Assembly (NCBI GenBank): GCA_947568835.1
Contig: OX387605.1
Location: 19,472,418-19,536,417, forward strand
Direction of reading: 5' to 3'
Length of the DNA stretch: 64,000 bases
Origin: Protonemura montana
Taxonomy: Eukaryota > Arthropoda > Insecta > Plecoptera > Nemouridae
Part shown: positions 57,732 to 64,000 of the stretch, one piece after another
Position numbering within the stretch: the stretch's first letter is position 1
Layout of the letters: the number at the start of each line of letters is the position of its first letter
Notes under the pieces: generated by a model
Told to the model about the DNA's origin: nothing
What the model saw: the letters and a program-made list of their open reading frames with translations, nothing else
Database searches by the model: none
Made by a program: the position numbers and the translations under genes

Positions 57732-60534
57732 ATGGCACTACTTAATAAGTGTCTCGCTCTTGTGTGCATTTTGTCAGCTGTGAATAATAGTGCACAGGTA
57801 CGTTCTCAGCTATTTAATCAAATTCAGGATTATATCCCCAAGGACTAGGAGGGGGGGGGGGGGGGGGGGGCTAAATATAGGAAAACAGGATGGATGAAAT
57901 GAGAATTTCACAATAATTCCACTTTGAAGCTCCATGCTTTTCCACGCGACTTTAGATTTTCCCTCTCTGGCCTGCATGCTCGCCCTGCTTGCTACAAGAT
58001 TAGCTGTCAAATCACGAATTACGGCTTTCGTTTCGTTCTCCGTGTGTAGACCACGTCGGAGTAGGTACACGGCGCTAGCCAGCCACAGACACGGTCCTAT
58101 ACGAGACTACAACTCTTAGAGGAATCAAGCATGCCGCCCTAAATCGCATTATACGCTTATTCTCCTCATTTGAAATTGCTTCTGTCTGGCGTGCCAGCGA
58201 CGCCGGACAAGCTCCACTAGTTAATCCACTAAGTTCTGTCGTAGACACTGTGTTTCATTATAAATAACACATTATGATCGTTCTAACTCTTCCAGCGGTC
58301 AACGGTGGATTCTCCAGATTATGTCGCCGCGGTGGTCGAATATAATCCATCGCAAGCAGCAACCGCTGCAGACACTTTCGTTCGAAACTCGAATAATTAT
58401 GTTAAATTAATTAAACAGGCTACCAACAGCAGGCTTCAGGTAACGTCTCTGATTTTAATTTTGATTCGTCTCTTTCTCTCGAGTGCGGATTTTAAGAGAC
58501 AACGTGTATCCACTGTGGGAGTGGATAACGAACACAATTTCCAGCCGCATTGTCTGCATGCTTTCAGAATGCCGATATCATAATCTTCCCCGAGGCGGGC
58601 TTGGTGACTCTTAACCGAAAGTTCTATACCGAAATTCCGAAACCATCGGACCATGTCACACCGTGTGCGGACACTACGGGACGCTTCGACAATTTGAAGG
58701 ACATTTCGTGCGCGGCAAAGGAGAATAAGATTTACGTGGTTATCAATTTGACTGAGAGGTTCCCGTGCCCGGAGGGCGCGACTTCTGATTACAATAAGCC
58801 CTGCCCTGCAACGGGGGCCATTTATTACAACACCAACGTGGTTTTCGATAGGGACGGGCTTGTTATTCAAACGTAAGAGACCACCCCCACTCCTCCCTCT
58901 ACTCACCCCCTAATAACCAGAATAACACGTGGTTTATTTATGACTTTGGATTTCCGTCGAGGCGTTCAGCTAAAAAGTAGAAATTATATTCTTGTTTTTT
59001 GCTAAAGAAAATTACTTTTTCATACAAATATTTTTTTTGCTCTTTACAGTTTTCTGAAAAATATTTGACAAAAAAATATCACACCACGATTTATCTCCTC
59101 TCACCAAAAACTGCGACGTTTCCTTAAAATCGTTCACGTTCCGACCGATTCTTGCAGATATCGCAAATTCCATCTGTTCGGGGAGGGTGCAGTGGAGCCA
59201 CCGCCAGACGCCGACTTGGCGACCTTTGACACTGACTTTGGAGTCACCTTCGGAATGTTCATCTGCTTCGACTTGATGTTCGAAAAACCTGCTGTCCAAT
59301 TAGTGACTGAGTCCAAAGTCACCGACTTGATTTTCCCGACGGCTTGGTTTTCCGAACTACCGTTCTTAACAGGTACGACGTCGCGCTCTCAGCACTTTGC
59401 TGTTCTTTTCTCTCCACGCGATACAATTAATTTTACTAGCCTCGAGACGTTGTACGAATTATGACATTAACAAATGGAATCCTCATTAAAAATATTCACT
59501 TGGCGCATGTTTAAAAATAGAATTTTGCATACACGCTTATACATTTAAACGTTAACCTTTGTTGTACCTCTGGGAACGCTACGAAAATTCCCGCACTTCT
59601 TTCGCTGTAAAATATCGCCTCTGAAAAGATAACGTGTATTTCCTCTGCAGCGGTACAGGCTCAAGCCGAGTGGGCCTACTCGATGGACGTCAATTTCCTA
59701 ACTGCGGGCTACAACGAGCCTTCTTTAGGCAGCGGGGGCAGCGGCATATACGCAGGAAAAAACGGGCCCATTGCCTACGTCATGCCATCCGTGGCCTCCA
59801 CGCATTTGATCGTACGGGCTGTTCCTAAGAAAAACTTCCCCACCACGACAATCAAAGCTCAAAAACCCTCGCCTCAAACCACCCACGAAAGCGAATTGAT
59901 TTCGAGAAGTGAAATCGAAAAAGCATTCTTTATGAAGCAAGATAACTTGGAAGCATATTCATCACTCCTCCTAACACCAGAGACCACCGATGAAACGGTA
60001 TGTTACGGTGAATTCTGCTGCCACTTCACGATCGACGGCGATCAGACAGTCGACCACACGCCGGGCGAAAAGTACTTTCACCGCCTCCTTGCTTTCGACG
60101 GCGTCCGCACATTCAGCGGCGTAACGACAGGAGGCGCACAAATCTGTGCAGTCGTCTCTTGCACCAACGAGTTGCTGTCTACGTGCGGACTGACTTTTGG
60201 AGACGATGTAGTACCTACTACTTTCCGCAGCATCAATGTCAAAGCTACGTTCAGAAAGAAGTACGCTGCACAGTTTCCCAACACGTTGGTCGCGAAGTTC
60301 AACGTGATTCCCGTCGAAGACTTCACGTTCAATTCCGTAGACAATGCGACTAGCGCTGAGCTGGTCGATTGTGAAATGGCATTGGTCAAAGAGACATCGC
60401 TTGTCACGTTCGGTATTTTTGGACGTGAATTTACCAGGGATGGGAAGGATGAGACTCAAGCGGGTGGCGTCTCTGCCATAACATCACTGGTTTCTCTAGT
60501 CATTATGGGAGTTGTAACTGTCTTGGTTTACTAG
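57732..60534 (+). CDS. Vanin-like/biotinidase-family amidohydrolase, five exons, complete
   Basis: A nitrilase-superfamily amidase of the vanin/biotinidase branch. Vanins cleave pantetheine to pantothenate and cysteamine; biotinidase frees biotin from biocytin. Exons are 57732-57797, 58296-58439, 58568-58872, 59158-59372 and 59651-60534. All introns are GT-AG and in frame, and the product has 537 residues. Residues 1-21 (MALLNKCLALVCILSAVNNSA) are a signal peptide. The catalytic residues are Glu79 (NADIIIFPEAGL), Lys175 (TYRKFHLF) and Cys208 (FGMFICFDLMF), matching Glu-Lys-Cys in human vanin-1 at nearly the same numbers. FPTAWFSELPFLTA and EWAYSMDVNFLTAGY are family motifs. A C-terminal base domain with many cysteines (YGEFCCHFTI, CTNELLSTCGLTFG) follows. 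The last 22 or so residues are hydrophobic (ITSLVSLVIMGVVTVLVY), as in GPI-anchored vanins. NLTE and NATS are glycosylation sequons. Substrate choice cannot be read from sequence. Intron 1 holds a 20-base G run. Confidence 0.94.
57851..57870 (+). repeat. Poly-G run, 20 bases, in vanin-like intron 1
   Basis: Twenty uninterrupted G on the sense strand, 54 bases after the exon 1 donor. In RNA it could fold into a G-quadruplex near the 5' splice site. Confidence 0.9.
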
Positions 60535-61118
60535 ACGGATTTGTTGCATTCAGTATTTTAAAGTTATTTACGTTATTTTAAGATTAAAGTAAAAAAACTA
60601 TGTTTTTCACTAAGAACCTTCGAACCTGTAAGTTCACTATTTCATAACATCTTGTACTGCGTACTTTGCACCATGACACAACTGTTTCTTAATGGAGCTC
60701 TTATCAGTCATCATAAAGGTTATCCGAAATGAAATCAACGCATTGAAGCTAATTGTTAAAGTACTTCGTGATATTCTATGATTGCAAAACTACAGATCCT
60801 TGACAATACCCCTGATTGAGTCTACTAACTTCTTTCTACATCTGATTACTGGATTATCGTATGATAGAACAAAGTGTAAGCGAATTTGAGTCTTGTATTT
60901 GGTAGCAGGTGCAGGTGCAACTGTACAAGTGAAGAGTAAAAGAGCAAACGTTTATGACTTTAAGTCGGTTCGTATCACACTTATTACTTACTTAGCTTGT
61001 TATGAGCAAATAGCGAAGCTATATTCTACGATAATCGGCTCTCTTACAGCACGCTACCTCGCTTCTTGAACCTCGCTGCTTGAAACTGGTATAAATGCAG
61101 TTCAAACTTCGAGGCGAG

Positions 61119-61144
61119 TGCATTTAAATGCATCACATTTGCAT
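61119..61144. promoter_or_regulatory. Palindrome TGCATTTAAATGCA beside an octamer ATTTGCAT
   Basis: A 14-bp perfect palindrome (61119-61132) is followed four bases later by ATTTGCAT (61137-61144), the POU-factor octamer. Both halves of the palindrome carry the ATGCA core. Binding is an inference. Confidence 0.3.
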
Positions 61145-62077
61145 CGAAGTTGCAACCCAACAATTAAATCTTAGTACTTTAAAAAATATCCGTTTTTAAT
61201 GAAGCTAACGTTGATTGTGAATTTGTACAAAGCTTTAACTGTTAAGAGTTATGCGAAATATTTGCGACGCAGTACAATGTCTGAATTGACCTAATTTTAT
61301 GAGAAATTTTTATGTTTTTGCGCGGGGCCCGCCCGCCGTTATGTGCTGACCTTGAATATGGAAACATTGCTTGGCACCAAATGAAATTTATTTTTTATAA
61401 TGTGTGATATAGTTTCAGCTTTAGAACATAGAATTTGTAACGCAATGATTTTTTATGCACTACGTGTAATTAGATACAAATCGGGACATTCTTAATTTTT
61501 GTTCATAAACCAAACGTAAATCAAAAACACTGGCTGGTCATGGAGACAAAACAATTTTTTTTTTTTAGAGTTAACGTATAAATTTAAACATCAAAATTTG
61601 TCATAACATCGATTCATATGCACCACGTTGGCAAACGAGTTTCTTTTTTTTTACGTTTAATATTTCGATGTTATTGAATTATTACAGTGCTTTCGGATAT
61701 CGCAAATAATCCATTATCGATATTGCGTTGCATGCAATTTCTTCTCACCACGGTTGTTTTAGTTTTTGTATAACAACATATCATACGATCTTCCTGGTAA
61801 AACTCTACCTGAAAAAAAAAAACGAATCTTTATTGGAACGTAACTTGATCCTCTAAGATCAATTCTTAGCCTTGTTAAACTGAAAATTGCTTTAGATCGG
61901 CCAGGACATTCTTTCAAGCGTCGATTAACGTAGCTACATTATGAGGCTTGAAAATACAACGTTCAAGATCCCACTTGGCCCAAAATCAGAAAGTAGAATA
62001 CCAAGAACAATTTATTGTTCGCTGCATGCTCTTAAAGAAAGCCATGCTTCACGAAGAAAATGTAAGTATTTTATTTT

Positions 62078-62097
62078 CGTAAGTACATGTACTTACG
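62078..62097. repeat. 20-bp perfect palindrome
   Basis: CGTAAGTACA is followed directly by its reverse complement TGTACTTACG. A further TGTAAGTA lies 10 bases upstream. Each half contains a GTAAGTA-like motif; function unknown. Confidence 0.8.
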
Positions 62098-63183
62098 TTT
62101 TAAGACGTAGTCTTCTGAACGAAACATAATTTTTATCCAGTTTGTTCTACTTAGACACAAAAATCTGCATAACAATACACAATTAATTTCTAGTACATTT
62201 TCCAACATTTTATTTTGAGCCTAAAATTGGGAAATCAATCTTACTGATCGCAAAACATTTTATCAGAGATGTTAACTATCCATCTAATTCGCAATTCCTT
62301 ACATTGCTGGTAACTAAATCACCTGTTTTCGAGAAAATACACTATCATTACCTATTATCGCAGCACTGAACTCCAACATAGAGGGTCAGCACAACTGTTT
62401 ACTGCCTTATATTCCCTTCAAAAAGCCCAAAAGACTCAATCTCCCTCGGCTCGATTCACTATCCGAACCCAATAAAAAGAAAATAGGGTCATAAGAGAAA
62501 ATATTGAAAAAATAACTGCCCGTTAGAAAGTTAATCAATTCAGTGGCGTGTTGGTTTAGAAAATGTTTGCCAGTTACTTTTTACATGCAATCTGACGCCA
62601 CTGGTCAACTATAAACCGTCATGGTCCTAATATCACTTATAGATTTTATTACGCACCTCAAATCACAAATTTTAACGTTTATATCGACTCGTTATTAGAA
62701 CGACGGGTCGCCAAGTTCGGAGATAGAGTTTGAAGTTCAAGTTATAAGACTCATTTCGACACAAGTTTCATTCTTGGACCATTCACGTGCAACATTTGTA
62801 TCGGATTTCAGCTCATAGATGTCTCCGATGTTGGGCAATATAGTTTTAACTGTCGCTTACCATGGGCAATAAGATCAGACAGTCGTTGCTGCTTAAAAGG
62901 TGGAATTAAAGGCACTTAATTGATGTTTGCAATGACCTCGCTTGCGGTCTGGACCAATATAAGTCAAGGTCACGCTAGTTTGTGACTAAGGCAAAGGAAA
63001 CCCAATTTTAAGACATTATTTGAATTCAGAATTTGTATCTGTTTCTTTGTTTATTAACATAATTATTTTTACACACATGAAATACGTACGTGTTATGTGA
63101 AACAAGGCAAAATGGGTGCAAAGAAATAACTGTCTAATTTATTATGGTTTTTAAACTCATACTTTATCTAGTCTTAGCACTAG

Positions 63184-63556
63184 TTTTGAGAAAAAACTAG
63201 TTAAACTGGGTTTTGAATGCTTATTAAAGAACAACTAAATTACCCAACGTTTCGGCACTTGTACCTGTTACTTTATCAAGGGTTAAATAGTAAAACACAT
63301 TTTTGGGGTTCATTTTTCGAAATTACCAAAATGTAGGTTTTTTTTTTAAATTAATTACCTTGGTTAGGTATTTTAGTTGGATGCATTTAGGATGCCTGGC
63401 ATCCTTTTGATTTTTTTGTGGTTGTATTGTTATCGGAAAATTGTCAGGACTACTTTCTCCCTTGATGTAGTGACAAGTACAAGTTACGAAACTTTGGGAA
63501 ATTTAGTTGTTCTTAACTTAGCATTCAAAACCCAGTTTAAATATTTTTTGTCAAAA
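63184..63556. mobile_element. Foldback element with about 98-bp inverted arms
   Basis: The left arm (63184-63282) and the reverse complement of the right arm (63459-63556) align over their whole length with about 14 differences by eye. They share TTAAACTGGGTTTTGAATGC, AAGAACAACTAAATT, GTTTCG, ACTTGTAC and ATCAAGGG. The spacer of 176 bases is AT-rich with no coding capacity. This is the layout of a foldback or long-TIR MITE. Fragments of the same sequence near 24885-24940 and 40851-40915 show it is dispersed. Similarity with the 40.9 kb copy extends about 35 bp left of the arm, so the true boundary may be near 63147. Confidence 0.75.
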
Positions 63557-64000
63557 TTGTCTGATTTCCTGTCCTGATGTGATCGCAAGCACCTGATCAC
63601 ACCTATAGCAACCCATGTAATGCTAAATCTCAACGGCATCAACCCCAGCTAATTATCACCATGCTTTCCAAGGAATTATCTAACCACCCAAAGTAGCTAT
63701 CACCAAATTGAGGGAGAATATAATTAGCAATCGATTTCAAACCCGATCTAGATCTGCGTGGATCGCACTGTTAAATCACTTGCTAATTGAACAGAATCAC
63801 ACTTCAGTTGGCACGTATCATTGCGCCACGCGATGAGAAACAAAAGGAAAGATTTCCGATAGAATGCGCGGGCAAAACTATGTCTGCGTTTTATATCTGG
63901 AGAGAGAAATTATTTCCTAATAGTTGCCGCCATGTACGACTACTCTGTTTTCTTCTTTCTGTTCAGCTTTTTTGATATCCACAAACAAGAAAGAATAATT
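63557..64000. other. Right edge of window; no gene recognised
   Basis: AT-rich sequence with no splice-supported exon, RNA gene or repeat that I can identify. Confidence 0.4.

Larger units (their letters stand above)
60535..63180. other. Downstream of the vanin-like gene; no gene recognised
   Basis: The vanin 3' UTR starts here; GATTAAAGTAAAAAAAC near 60582 contains ATTAAA, a plausible poly(A) signal. A palindrome-octamer cluster (61119-61144), a GC patch (GCGCGGGGCCCGCCCGCCG near 61321) and a 20-bp palindrome (62078-62097) are the only notable items. Confidence 0.45.

Noticed and set aside
58436-58906. A 156-codon - strand frame over a vanin-like exon
   Set aside because: Antisense shadow; the + strand carries the catalytic Glu motif and fits its splice sites.
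59971-60459. A 162-codon - strand frame
   Set aside because: Antisense shadow of the last vanin-like exon, which is GC-rich and therefore stop-poor on both strands.
1-64000. CRISPR array, bacterial operon, integrated virus or telomeric TTAGG array
   Set aside because: No regularly spaced repeats with unique spacers, no Shine-Dalgarno-linked gene runs, no polymerase, capsid or reverse-transcriptase motifs in any long frame, and no tandem TTAGG were seen.

Overview
This window looks like nuclear DNA of an arthropod, most likely an insect. It has short exons with canonical GT-AG introns, AT-rich non-coding DNA, long gene-poor stretches, a SINE whose head derives from 5S rRNA, and short inverted-repeat elements. 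A hemipteran would fit, but nothing in the sequence fixes the species.

Three multi-exon genes and one two-exon gene can be modelled with confidence. (1) On the + strand at 7163-12035 are the last seven coding exons of a long-tailed class I myosin of the Myo1e/Myo1f type (end of motor, IQ motif, TH1, proline-rich TH2, SH3). The first part of the motor (about 400 residues) is not in the window, so the gene begins upstream and positions 1-7162 are probably one large intron. (2) Inside that presumed intron, on the - strand at 3458-4667, is a two-exon gene for a small secreted-looking protein built on about 14 copies of an eight-residue QDNFP-type repeat. (3) On the - strand at 13315-14304 is a CNBP/HEXBP-like protein with eight CCHC zinc knuckles separated by Gly/Arg-rich linkers. 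It faces the myosin gene tail to tail. (4) On the + strand at 57732-60534 is a complete five-exon vanin-like/biotinidase-family amidohydrolase with its Glu-Lys-Cys catalytic residues, a signal peptide and a C-terminal hydrophobic tail suggesting a GPI anchor.

The roughly 43 kb between the CNBP and vanin genes hold no gene I can name. They contain a few exon-like pieces with good splice sites (22508-22618 on +; 27668-27875 and 30028-30464 on -), which may be exons of long-intron genes or non-coding transcripts. There are also GC-rich islands that could be promoters or enhancers, several palindromes, a 15-bp minisatellite and simple repeats. Four pure G runs of 14-21 bases, all with G on the + strand, are scattered over the window.

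The repeat content includes three copies of one SINE family (near the left end, in a myosin intron, and inverted near 26 kb). There is also a foldback element with arms of about 98 bp at 63.2-63.6 kb, with partial relatives near 24.9 and 40.9 kb, and a small MITE-like inverted-repeat element near 6.6 kb.

The named genes do not form a pathway: they are an actin motor, a nucleic-acid-binding knuckle protein, a secreted repeat protein and an extracellular amidase. I see no clearly new multi-gene system. The best leads are the nested repeat protein, the 5S-headed SINE family, the foldback family, the unexplained spliced exons, and the inverted nuclear-receptor-like sites upstream of the vanin gene.
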